In this document: positions 1 through 8,800 of the stretch, one piece after another
Layout: each line of letters begins with the position of its first letter
How positions within the stretch are numbered: position 1 is the stretch's first letter
Assembly: GCA_937958075.1 (NCBI GenBank)
Contig: CALFFB010000132.1
Coordinates: 1-9,189 of the forward strand
Direction of reading: 5' to 3'
DNA length: 9,189 nt
Origin: an uncultured Geobacteraceae bacterium
GTDB taxonomy: Bacteria; Desulfobacterota; Desulfuromonadia; Desulfuromonadales; Geopsychrobacteraceae
Position numbers and translations under genes: made by a program
Notes under the pieces: generated by a model
Told to the model about the DNA's origin: nothing
The model's database searches: none
What the model saw: only the letters and a program-made list of their open reading frames with translations

Positions 1-1005
1 CGGCCCAAGGGGGTTGAGGTCGCCCACGGGGCCCTCAATAACCTGGCGCACGGACTTCCAGGCAACCTGCAGCTGCATCCGGAGGCACGTATTCTCCAGT
101 TTTCCTCCCCCGGTTTTGACGGCTTCGTTGCTGATGTCTTTCCGACTCTGGCAACGGGACGGGTGCTGGTCTGCTGCGATGATGACACAATTCACGACAA
201 AAGCCGTTTTCGGCAGTGGCTGAAACGACACCAGGTTGATACCCTGACGGCTCCTCCGGCCTATCTGTCTCAATTTGAGGCGGATGAACTGGAGACCCTG
301 ACGACGCTGGTCAGTGTCGGGGAAAGTCCGACCCGCGATCTGGTGCGAAAATTTGCTTCTATCCTTAATCTGTTCAACGGCTACGGTCCCACGGAGAACT
401 GCGTGTGTGCGACCCTGCAGCAGATCACCCCGGAACTGGCGGCGCAGGGGGTTCTGCCCATCGGCCGGCCACCGGCCAATATCCAGGTCTATCTCCTCGA
501 CGAACAACTGATGCCGGTTCCTGACGGGGTCACCGGACAGCTCTGTCTGGGCGGCGCCTCTCTGGCCAGGGGCTACTGGCGTCAACCGGAAGCTACAATG
601 GCGGCCTTTGTCGGCAATCCCTTTGCTCCGGGGGAGCGTCTTTATCTGACCGGCGATCTGGGCAAGCGATTGCCGGACGGCAGTCTGCTGTTCCAGGGGC
701 GCAGGGACAGCCAGGTCAAGGTGCGGGGCTACCGGGTGGAGCTGGAGGAGGTGCGCCTGGCCCTGACCGGCCATCCGCAGGTGCGTGACGCTCTGGTCAC
801 GACCCTGGGCGAGGAGCAGCATCACACTGACCTGATCGCCTTTGTCGTCGGCATTTCTGAAAAATCCGACAAGGACGAAATCAGGCATTATCTGGAGCAG
901 GCGCTGCCCTCTTACATGGTCCCTACCCGCCTCTATATTGTGCCGCAATTGCCCCTCAATCAGCATGGCAAGATCAGTCGCAAGGCGCTGCTGCAGCTGG
1001 TGGAC
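1..1005 (+). other. Adenylation domain 1 (N-terminal part missing)
   Basis: Motifs seen: end of A3 (PKG at residues 2-4), A4 (GFDGFVADVF, Asp40 is the substrate-amine-binding aspartate), A5 (NGYGPTE 126-132), A7 (YLTGDL), A8 (GRRDSQVKVRGYRVEL) and A10 (HGKISRKAL, catalytic Lys324). Aligning by eye to the GrsA phenylalanine domain gives the ten-residue code D-G-A-T-V-V-G-V-C-K (residues 40, 41, 44, 83, 104, 106, 127, 135, 136, 324). The T, V..V-C and K positions resemble the aromatic-type codes (for example DASTVAAVCK, DAWTVAAVCK), but 236, 239, 301 and 322 differ, so the substrate is not assigned with confidence. The Asp at 235 indicates an alpha-amino acid and not an aryl or hydroxy acid. 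Confidence 0.93.
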
Positions 1006-4000
1006 ACTGCCCCGATGGAGCGTGAAGAACCTCAGGGTGCCGTTGAGGAAACGGTCGCGCAATTCTTTGCCGAGGTGCTGTCCATCCCGCGACCGGGTCG
1101 TCATGAACACTTCTTTGAGCTGGGCGGCCAGAGCATCCGCGCCATGCAGCTGACGGGAAAACTGGCCCGTGAGTTCGGCCGGGAGATCACCCTGCAAACC
1201 CTTTATCAATACCCGACGGTGGCCGGTCTGGCCGCCTGTCTGGCGCAATCCGCCGGCGCACTTTTTGCGCCGATTCAAAAGACGCCGACGGCGTCGGATT
1301 ACCCCCTCTCCCACGCCCAGAAGCGCCTCTGGGCCATCGAGCAGGTTCAGCAATCGGGCAGCCCTTATACCATTTACGGGGTCAGCCGCATACGCGGCCA
1401 GCTGGACCGGGTGCTGCTTGATCAGGCCCTGGTTGCTGTCCTGGCCCGGCACGAGTCGCTGCGGACAAACATCCGGATCATGGATGGCTACCCCCGGCAG
1501 CTTGTCCGTCCGGCACCGGCAAGTGTGATCCACTATCATGACTGTCGCAACGAGGTGAACCCCGATCAGGCCGGGCTGGCCATTGCACGGCGGGAAGCGG
1601 ATCATGTCTTTGATCTGGAAAACGAACCGCTGTTACGGGTGCTGCTGATCCAGCTGTCGGCAACGCATTATTATCTGGTCAGCCATATCCACCACATTAT
1701 CTGTGACGGCTGGTCCCTGAATATTATTGAAAAGGAGATAGAACAGGCCTACCAGGCCGGAATCGCCGGCAAGGAGCCGGACCTGCCCGATCTTTCCCTG
1801 CAGTATCGCGATTTTGTCAACTGGCACCAACAGATTCTCGGGCAGGAGCTGATCGTCACTGCCAGGAACTGGTGGCAACAGCAGTTTGTCCAGCTGCCTG
1901 AGCCCCTGGAACTGCCGACCGACTTTGCCCGCCCCGCCACCATGAGCTTTCGCGGTGATCTCTACCGTTTGCCCTTGAAATCCGATGATGCCGAGGCTAT
2001 CAGGGAGGTCGCCCGGCGCCTGGAGGTGACTCCTTTCGCTATCCTGATGGCGGGGCTTAAGGTTCTGCTCTATCATTACACCGGAGCAAATGACCTTATT
2101 GTCGGCGCGCCGACAGCAGGACGGATTCATACCGATCTTGAGCAACAGGTCGGCTTCTACGTCAACACCCTGCCCCTGCGTGATCAGCTTACCGGTGACG
2201 ACAGTTTCAGCACGTTCGCGCAGCGGGTGCACGCAACCCATACCAGCGCCCTGGATCATCAGGTCTATCCTTTTGACATGCTGGTAGATGATCTGAAGCT
2301 CAGGCGTGATACATCGCGCATGCCCTTGTTCGATGTGGTTCTGGCGCTGCAGAACCTCGATACCCATTCCTTCTCCCTGGGTGAAGCGGATATCATCAGC
2401 CTGCCGGATCATCGGGCTGTCAGTCACTTTGACCTGACCTTCTATTTCAATAATGATCTCAGTGAACTGACTCTGGAATACGCCACTGATCTGTTCAAAA
2501 CCGCTACCGCGCGCAGACTGGCGGAACATCTGTTGGTGATACTGCGGGCGGCCTCCAGACAGCCGGAATGTTCCATCGTTGTATTGACACCTGTCACTGA
2601 TGCTGAACGTCAGGCCCTGCTCAGGCTCAACCTTACGGATCAGCCCCTGCCAGCTGACAGCTTGATGGATCTGTTTCAACAGCAGGTCAGAAAAAGACCG
2701 GACGCCTGCGCCATTCACTACCATGGGCAGGATTTCAGCTACCAATGGCTGGACAGTGCCTCCGACTCGGTAGCGACCCAACTGACAGTGGCGATGGGGT
2801 CATTGAAAAATCGGCAGGTTGCATTACTGTGCCATTCCGGACCCTACATGATGGCCGCCATATTCGGTATTTTAAAAAGCGGTGCGGCCTATGTTCCCAT
2901 TGATCCGGATGTTCCGCGGCAGCGGCTGTTATACCAGCTGCAGGACAGTCACAGCTGTCTGCTGCTGACGGATCTGGAGCATCGGCAGCTGGCGGTGGAT
3001 GCTCTCGCCGCCGCCTCTGTGCAGCTTCCCGTTGTCTGCTATGAACAGACTCTGACCAAGCCGCTGCAGATCGATCAGGCACAGAGGTTCAAGTGCCTTG
3101 CCGGAGATCTGGCCTATATCATGTACACCTCCGGTTCCACCGGTCAGCCCAAAGGAGTAGCTATTGAGCCGCGCAGCATTGTGCGGCTGGTGCGCAATAC
3201 CAATTACTGCCAGTGCCGGCCTGATGACCGTTTTCTTCAGCTCTCCAGTTATGCCTTTGACGGCTCGGTGTTCGATATCTTCATGAGCCTGCTGGGAGGC
3301 GCGACCCTGTGTATTCCGGAGAAAAAGGACATCCTCTCCCCTGTTGATCTGGGGAACTGCCTGCGGAATATGGGGATTACCCGGTTGTTCATGACCACCG
3401 CCTTGTTCAATCAGCTGGTGGAGCACAATCCGGCGTCCTTGACCGGCCTCAGGCAACTGTTTTTCGGCGGCCAGGAAGCCTCCACCAAAGCGGTGCACCA
3501 GGCCCTCAAATATCTCGGCACCGCCGGGCGTCTGGTTCATGTCTACGGGCCGACGGAAAGCACCACCTTCGCGACCTATCATCCCCTGACGGAAGATCCC
3601 CTCATCGGGGGGCGGCCACCTATCGGCAAGCCTCTTAGCAACACCAGCGTCCAGGTTCTGGGTGCCGACCTTAAACCTGTTCCTGTTGGCGCCATTGGCG
3701 AGCTCTATCTTGGCGGTCTGGGGCTGGCGCGGGGCTACTACGGCAATCCGGAGCTGACCCGGAAAAAATTCATCACCGTCGACCAGCAGCGCCTTTATGC
3801 CACCGGTGACCTGGTGCGCTTTGATGACAAACTGAATCTGGAATTTATCGGCAGAAGGGATCATCAGATCAAGCTGCACGGCTACCGCATCGAATTACAG
3901 GAAATCCAGGACGCCCTGCGGAGCCTGGCCGGAATTCAGGAGGCCGTTGTCCTTCCGGTACGCGATCCCGAGAGTTGCGCCGTGACCCATATCGCCGCCT

Positions 4001-5817
4001 ATTACAGTTTGGCGTCAACGGCGACGGCGCTCAGCGAGGCACAGATCCGCGCGGAGCTGACATCGCTTCTACCGAAATATATGGTGCCGCACTTTCTGCT
4101 GCAGGTCGCGGATTTTCCCTTGAACGCCAATGGCAAGATCGACCTCAAGGCCCTGCCCGACCCCCTGCAGAGAACAGGGACCACGCCGCCGGCTGCCGAT
4201 GATTCGTCCACCGAACAGCAGATCGCCTCTGTTCTGGCCGGAGTCATCGGCATTGCCGCAATGTCTCCGGATGATAATTTTTTCTCCGTCGGTGGTGATT
4301 CCATCAAGGCGATCATGGCGGTCAGCCAGCTGCGCGCCAGCGGCCTGCAGCTGAAGGTGGTCGATCTGTTCAGCCACCCGACTCCAGAGGAACTGGCAGC
4401 CCTGGCCGCACATCAGCCCGGCATGAGTGACGACGGTGCCGTGCGTCAGGGGAGCATGCCCCTGCTGGCGGCGGAACGCTGGTTTTTTGCAACCCAGCCG
4501 TGCCCGCCCGATTACTTCAATCAGAGTGTTCTCCTCGTCCCCCGACGTCCCGTCAACGAGGCGACCCTGCGCCTGGTTCTCAAAGCCCTGATGGCCCACC
4601 ATGAACCCTTGCGCGCCTGTTATCGACAAGGGCCGTCCGGTGCCTATGAAAAAGACATTGCCGCCCATTGTGAGGTTGATCTGCAGGTTGTCGACAAGCG
4701 GCACCTGCAGGCGCCGACGGAACTCCAGACCTGTCTGCAATCGATTCTGGAAAAGACTGATATCACCTCAGCCCCGCTGTTCAAAGGGGTTCTCATCCAC
4801 TATCAGGATGGTGACCGGCTTTATCTGACGGCCCACCACCTGCTGGTCGACGGTGTGTCCTGGCGGATTCTGCTGGACGATCTGGAAGCAGCCTATATCG
4901 CCGCCGCCGCTGGGAATCCCATCAGTCTGGCGCCACGCACCGCTACCCATGCCGAGTGGCGGATGGCTGTCGACGCCTTCGTCCGTAGTGACCGCTGTGC
5001 TGACGATGCCGCCTACTGGCAGGATCAGGCGCGGCTGTGCGCTGCTGCCTCCCGGGTGTTCACGGAGCACAGTTTCGCGGCGAAAAAGACCAGCATGCTG
5101 GTTCTGCCGGAGGAATTGACGGAGAAACTTGTCAAGGAGATTTCCGGATGGAACAAGACCCAGGTTGAGGATCTGCTGCTGGCGGCCTTTGCCAAGGCCG
5201 TGGCGGGTCATCTGCAGACGACTGCCGTCGCCCTGACCATGGAGGGACACGGCCGGGACCCTGGAGTTGATTGCGACATCACCCGGACCATCGGTTGGTT
5301 CACGACTCTGTGGCCTCTGGCCCTCGATGTTTCGGCCACGGATGCCGAGTCATTACTGGACGCAGTGCAGCAACAAAAACGGGCGGTACCCCACGGCGGC
5401 ATCAGCTATTTGTCTTCCGGACAGGCAGCACAAGGCTTGCCGACTCGCATCGGTTTCAATTATCTGGGTGAGTTCGCCTCCGACAGCGACCGGTTTTTTG
5501 TCGAGTCGGCAGAATCTGTCCCGTCCGATATCAGCTGCGACACCAGGGCCTGGCACGCCCTTGATTTTTCCGCTTCCGTCAGCCGCCGCCGGATGCTGGT
5601 TCATTTGCACTACGACAGCAACAGCTTTTCCCGGCAGGAGATCGAAGCCCTGCAGCAGGATTTTCTCGCCTGGCTGTCGGCGCTGGCCGACTGGTGCAGT
5701 GCCGCGGCAGCAGAAAAACCGCAGCACGGGTTCGATTACCAGGACCTTTCGGCAGAAGACTATCAGCAGCTGCTGGCACAGCTTGATTCCGGCAGTGAGG
5801 ATTCCGCCCGTGGCTGA
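1..5817 (+). CDS. Non-ribosomal peptide synthetase, 5'-truncated, (A)-T-C-A-T-E
   Basis: The reading frame is open from base 1, entering inside an adenylation domain just after the TSGSTG part of motif A3 (first residues RPKGV), and closes with TGA at 5815-5817; 1,938 codons are visible and the true start lies upstream. Residue numbers below count from base 1. Domain order: partial A (1-335), T (about 347-413, Ser378), C (about 432-855, HHIICDG 564-570), A (about 886-1385), T (about 1402-1470, Ser1434), E (about 1484-1898, HHLLVDG 1612-1618), then a 40-residue tail ending in SARG. It is a cytosolic multimodular enzyme: each A domain activates an amino acid as adenylate, the T domain holds it on phosphopantetheine, C makes the peptide bond, and the final E converts the second module's residue to a D/L mix. 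The next NRPS gene overlaps its stop codon, so the two are co-transcribed and probably translationally coupled. No promoter is in view. Confidence 0.97.
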   Translation, partial: RPKGVEVAHGALNNLAHGLPGNLQLHPEARILQFSSPGFDGFVADVFPTLATGRVLVCCDDDTIHDKSRFRQWLKRHQVDTLTAPPAYLSQFEADELETLTTLVSVGESPTRDLVRKFASILNLFNGYGPTENCVCATLQQITPELAAQGVLPIGRPPANIQVYLLDEQLMPVPDGVTGQLCLGGASLARGYWRQPEATMAAFVGNPFAPGERLYLTGDLGKRLPDGSLLFQGRRDSQVKVRGYRVELEEVRLALTGHPQVRDALVTTLGEEQHHTDLIAFVVGISEKSDKDEIRHYLEQALPSYMVPTRLYIVPQLPLNQHGKISRKALLQLVDTAPMEREEPQGAVEETVAQFFAEVLSIPRPGRHEHFFELGGQSIRAMQLTGKLAREFGREITLQTLYQYPTVAGLAACLAQSAGALFAPIQKTPTASDYPLSHAQKRLWAIEQVQQSGSPYTIYGVSRIRGQLDRVLLDQALVAVLARHESLRTNIRIMDGYPRQLVRPAPASVIHYHDCRNEVNPDQAGLAIARREADHVFDLENEPLLRVLLIQLSATHYYLVSHIHHIICDGWSLNIIEKEIEQAYQAGIAGKEPDLPDLSLQYRDFVNWHQQILGQELIVTARNWWQQQFVQLPEPLELPTDFARPATMSFRGDLYRLPLKSDDAEAIREVARRLEVTPFAILMAGLKVLLYHYTGANDLIVGAPTAGRIHTDLEQQVGFYVNTLPLRDQLTGDDSFSTFAQRVHATHTSALDHQVYPFDMLVDDLKLRRDTSRMPLFDVVLALQNLDTHSFSLGEADIISLPDHRAVSHFDLTFYFNNDLSELTLEYATDLFKTATARRLAEHLLVILRAASRQPECSIVVLTPVTDAERQALLRLNLTDQPLPADSLMDLFQQQVRKRPDACAIHYHGQDFSYQWLDSASDSVATQLTVAMGSLKNRQVALLCHSGPYMMAAIFGILKSGAAYVPIDPDVPRQRLLYQLQDSHSCLLLTDLEHRQLAVDALAAASVQLPVVCYEQTLTKPLQIDQAQRFKCLAGDLAYIMYTSGSTGQPKGVAIEPRSIVRLVRNTNYCQCRPDDRFLQLSSYAFDGSVFDIFMSLLGGATLCIPEKKDILSPVDLGNCLRNMGITRLFMTTALFNQLVEHNPASLTGLRQLFFGGQEASTKAVHQALKYLGTAGRLVHVYGPTESTTFATYHPLTEDPLIGGRPPIGKPLSNTSVQVLGADLKPVPVGAIGELYLGGLGLARGYYGNPELTRKKFITVDQQRLYATGDLVRFDDKLNLEFIGRRDHQIKLHGYRIELQEIQDALRSLAGIQEAVVLPVRDPESCAVTHIAAYYSLASTATALSEAQIRAELTSLLPKYMVPHFLLQVADFPLNANGKIDLKALPDPLQRTGTTPPAADDSSTEQQIASVLAGVIGIAAMSPDDNFFSVGGDSIKAIMAVSQLRASGLQLKVVDLFSHPTPEELAALAAHQPGMSDDGAVRQGSMPLLAAERWFFATQPCPPDYFNQSVLLVPRRPVNEATLRLVLKALMAHHEPLRACYRQGPSGAYEKDIAAHCEVDLQVVDKRHLQAPTELQTCLQSILEKTDITSAPLFKGVLIHYQDGDRLYLTAHHLLVDGVSWRILLDDLEAAYIAAAAGNPISLAPRTATHAEWRMAVDAFVRSDRCADDAAYWQDQARLCAAASRVFTEHSFAAKKTSMLVLPEELTEKLVKEISGWNKTQVEDLLLAAFAKAVAGHLQTTAVALTMEGHGRDPGVDCDITRTIGWFTTLWPLALDVSATDAESLLDAVQQQKRAVPHGGISYLSSGQAAQGLPTRIGFNYLGEFASDSDRFFVESAESVPSDISCDTRAWHALDFSASVSRRRMLVHLHYDSNSFSRQEIEALQQDFLAWLSALADWCSAAAAEKPQHGFDYQDLSAEDYQQLLAQLDSGSEDSARG
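1030..1242 (+). other. Thiolation (peptidyl carrier) domain 1
   Basis: The motif HFFELGGQSI (370-379) places the phosphopantetheine on Ser378. The residue before the serine is Gln where His or Asp is usual (GGHS/GGDS). The rest of the fold, from the Glu-rich first helix (EETVAQFFAEVL) to YQYPTVAGLA, looks normal, so I expect a functional carrier. Confidence 0.93.
1294..2565 (+). other. Condensation domain, LCL-like
   Basis: Motifs in order: C1 YPLSHAQKRLWAIEQ (434-448), C3 HHIICDGWS (564-572, catalytic His565), C4 YRDFVNWHQ (602-610), C5 IVGAPTAGR (700-708) and GFYVNTLPLR (718-727), C6 HQVYPFDMLVDDL (753-765), C7 RDTSRMPLFDVVLALQN (769-785). All are intact. The preceding module has no E domain and the C1/C3 style is of the LCL type, so it should join an L-configured upstream residue to the amino acid loaded by the second A domain. 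Confidence 0.94.
2656..4155 (+). other. Adenylation domain 2, predicted Ile/Val-like specificity
   Basis: Complete domain: A3 YTSGSTGQPKG (1042-1052), A4 AFDGSVFDIF (Asp1087), A5 VYGPTES (1181-1187), A7 YATGDL, A8 GRRDHQIKLHGYRIEL, A10 NGKIDLKAL (Lys1379). By alignment to GrsA the code reads D-G-F-F-F-G-V-T-F-K (1087, 1088, 1091, 1130, 1154, 1156, 1181, 1189, 1190, 1379). From memory this shares seven of ten positions with the isoleucine codes DGFFLGVVYK and DAFFYGITFK, and six with the valine code DAFWIGGTFK. The best prediction is therefore isoleucine, with valine or another branched aliphatic residue as alternative. Confidence 0.93.
4204..4410 (+). other. Thiolation domain 2, E-associated type
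   Basis: DDNFFSVGGDSIKAIMAVSQL carries the phosphopantetheine serine Ser1434. The GGDS form (Asp before Ser) is the form known for carriers that present their residue to an epimerization domain, which follows directly. Confidence 0.94.
4450..5694 (+). other. Epimerization domain
   Basis: Distinguished from a condensation domain by E-specific motifs: ERWFFATQ (1492-1499), AHHLLVDGVSWRIL (1611-1624, catalytic His1613), EGHGRD (1748-1753, holding the conserved Glu; the last residue is Asp where Glu is usual), RTIGWFTTLWPL (1762-1773) and the FNYLGEF motif (1819-1825). All expected catalytic residues are present. It should epimerize the aliphatic residue on Ser1434 at its alpha carbon. A DCL-type condensation domain at the start of the next protein is the matching partner. 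Confidence 0.95.
5797..5801 (+). promoter_or_regulatory. Ribosome binding site of the second NRPS gene
   Basis: GAGGA lies 8 nt upstream of the GTG at 5810, inside the last codons of the first gene. It selects this GTG over the in-frame GTG at 5795, which would overlap the site itself. With the 8-nt gene overlap it points to coupled translation of the two synthetases. Confidence 0.7.
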
Positions 5818-8800
5818 TCCGAAGAACATTGACAATATTTATGTTCTGACGCCGCTACAGGAGGGGATTCTGTTCCATGAACTGCAGCATCCGGGTCAGT
5901 CCTATTTTGAGCAGGCGCGCTTTCTTTTCGAAGGAGAACTCAGCCCCTCGCTGTTTCAGAAGTCTTGGGAGCTGTTGCAGCAACGGCACGATATTTTCCG
6001 CACGGTGTTCGTCCACGAAAAAATCGCCAGACCTTTGCAGATAGTCCTCAAATCGGTTCCGTTGGACTTTGTTGTTCATGACTTAAGCGGAGAAGAGCCC
6101 GAAAAACAGGAGCAGCTTATAGGGCAATACTGCCGGGATGATTTGGAGCGGCCCTTCATTTTGCATCAGAAGCCGCCTCTGCGGCTGGCACTGTTTCGAC
6201 GTGATAGCGGCCAGCACGAGTTTGTCTGGAGCTTTCACCACATCCTGCTTGATGGCTGGAGTCTCTCCATCCTGCAGCAGGAATTTGAAGCCATCTACCT
6301 GGCCCTGAGCATGAACCGGCCGGTCTCTTTGCCGATGGCGCCCCAGTTCCGTACCTATGTTAAATGGCTGGATCAGCAGGATCTGCGCCAGTCCTACGCC
6401 TTCTGGAAAACCCGGCTGGAGGGCTACGACAGACCCGCGACCCTGGGGCCGCCCCGTCCGGCACAGATAAAAGGCGAGCGGCACGAATGTGAGTTTTCTT
6501 TCAGCCCCGACCTGTCATCGCAACTGAGTGCCTTCGCTCGCGACACCGGGGTTACCCTCGCCAGTCTCTTCCGGCTGTTATGGGGTATGACCCTGAGCGT
6601 CTTCAATCAGACGGATGATGTCGCTTTTGCCGCCACCGTGTCCGGTCGCCCGGCACAGTTGCCGGAAGCGACGGCTATTGTCGGTCTTTTCATCAATGCC
6701 GTTCCGGTGCGTGTCAAACTGGAGATGGAGGCTCCTGTTGTCGAGGTCCTGCGCCGCCTGCATCTGGAGGGCGCGGCTTCCCAGCCGCATCATTACTGTT
6801 CCCTGGCACACATTCAGGCGGCAACGGGACAGCCGGACCTGCTTGCTACCCTGATGGTCTTTGAGAACTATCCCCACACCCCCGACACGAGCCTGCCATA
6901 CCGCGAAACCGCTTTCAGCGTTGTCGAACAGACCAACTACCCTGTAGAAATCCAGATATTTCCGGATACCGCCCTGCGCCTGCGTGTGCGTTATGACGCC
7001 GCCAGCTGCTACCGCGATCTGGGCCTGCGTCTGCAGGCTCTGCTGCCGGCGCTGGCCGAGGTTCTGGTCGGGGAGCCGCAGCAGACCATAGGCGAACTCA
7101 AGCAGCAGCTCATAGCCCGCGTCCCTGACCTGCAGCCCGTTGATATCCGCATAGCGGCCACCTTTGTCGCTGACGAACTGGCGCCTTTGTGCCGCACTAT
7201 GTACAGCTGGTTCGAACAGCCGGCAACGGTCTCCGTCGCTCCCTACAATCAGGTACTGCAGGAACTCATCAATGCGGACAGTCTGCTGCGCCAATGTCAG
7301 GATGTCGCCGTTGTCCTGGTGCGATTCGAGGATGTTCTGCGACAGAGCACCGTCCGTCCGCTGCAGGCCGTCAGTACCTATCTCCAGCACCTGGAGGGGG
7401 CCCTGCAGGCATGGTCCGGCACCGCACCCCTGGTTGTCGGCCTGTTTCCGCTCTCGACAGTGATGGATCAGGAACTTCAGTTGTTACTTGAAGACTGCAA
7501 TCGGAAACTCAAGAATTTAGTAGATTCTTTGCCCGGCGTCTATCTTCTGGATTTCGGCACCAGCGCGACGCGCTATCATGTCTCCCAGGTATTCGACAGT
7601 CAGTCTGATCGCGCCGGCCATATTCCCTTCAGCCGTGAATTCTATGCCGCCATGGGGGCGGACATCGCCCGTACCTGCCTGGCTCTGCAGGGGCATCCCT
7701 TCAAGGTGATCGCCGTTGATTGCGACAACAGCCTGTGGGGCGGTGTCTGCGGGGAAACGACGCCGGGCGGACTGGACATGGGTGGCGGTTATCAGGCGTT
7801 GCAGCGGTTTTTGCTGAACTGTCATGATCAGGGTTTTCTGCTGGTCCTTTTGAGTAAAAACGAAGAGCGGGATGTGCTGGCCATCATCGACGACCATCCC
7901 GAGATGCTCCTGCGCCGGCAGCATTTCGTCAGCTGGCGCATCAACTGGCAGGACAAGCCGACCAATCTGCAATCTGTCGCCGCGGAACTGAGCCTCGGCT
8001 CTGATGCCTTTGTCTTTATCGATGACAGCCCGGCGGAGTGCGCCCGCATGCGTCATCAGTGCCCCGAGGTCCTGACCTTGCAGCTGCCGACTGAGCCGTG
8101 GCTGTTCTCCCATTTTGTCAATCACCTCTGGGGTCTCGACAAAATGCGGGTGACCAGTGAAGACCGCCGGCGAACCAGGTTGTATCAGGCGGAATCACGC
8201 CGGCGGCAGAACACCGAGGCTTTGGGCATTACCGATTATCTGCAATCCCTCGATCTCAGGGTCACCTGTTACCCCCTGAAGCCGGATGACCGGCAAGGCA
8301 TAGAACGTTTGTCGCAGTTATCCCTGCGCACCAACCAGTTCAATCTGAACCTGACGCGGCTGACACCGCAGCAGGTCAGTCACCTGCTGACCTCTCCCCG
8401 GGTTACCGCCTGTCTGCTGGAGGTAGAGGATTGTTTCGGCGGCTACGGGATCACCGGTGCGGTGGTGCTGGAGGCGGGAGAAAACCGGGCGGAACTCAAA
8501 CTGCTGCTGTTGAGCTGCCGGGTCTTGGGGCGCGGTGTAGAAGAGGCCCTGGCCGCTGTCATGGCTGGTTGGATGGACGAAAACCAGATGACGTCACTGT
8601 GGGCCGATTTCACCAAGGGGCCACGTAATCAGCAGGTCGCCGCCTGTCTGCAGAAGCTTTCCTTTCAGATGGTTCAGGAATCTCCAGACAGCATGATCTT
8701 CAGGGTCCACGCGCAGGATTTGCCCCTGCCGCCTGCCCATGTGCGCCTGGACTTTGCCGATCCGGCATCTGTGCCACAGGCTCCGGTTTCGTCGGAAGAC

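Noticed and set aside
1633..2781. Long minus-strand open frame (382 codons) opposite the first condensation domain
   Set aside because: It lies wholly antisense to an intact, motif-rich C domain, and its translation shows no recognisable motif. Long antisense frames are expected in GC-rich coding DNA.
2929..3879. Minus-strand open frame of 316 codons opposite the second A domain
   Set aside because: It is antisense to conserved A3-A8 motifs and has no start signal or motif of its own; it is a shadow of the real gene.
4450..5694. Reading the third HHxxxDG domain as another condensation domain
   Set aside because: The VDGVSWRIL, EGHGRD, RTIGWFT and FNYLG motifs and the preceding GGDS carrier are specific for epimerization domains.
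5795..5797. Alternative GTG start for the second gene, five codons upstream
   Set aside because: It overlaps the GAGGA ribosome binding site and has no good site of its own upstream, while GTG 5810 has ideal spacing.
6578..7390. Minus-strand open frame of 270 codons opposite the C-FkbH junction
   Set aside because: The plus strand here encodes the continuous second NRPS with clear C and FkbH motifs; the antisense product resembles nothing.
7142..8710. Calling the HAD region a simple phosphatase or a methoxymalonyl-type extender enzyme
   Set aside because: The SGNH-like N-part, the HAD core and the RTNQFN/SCRVLGRGVE C-part together define FkbH-like loading domains, and no dehydrogenase, methyltransferase or polyketide synthase partner for methoxymalonyl formation is in the window.
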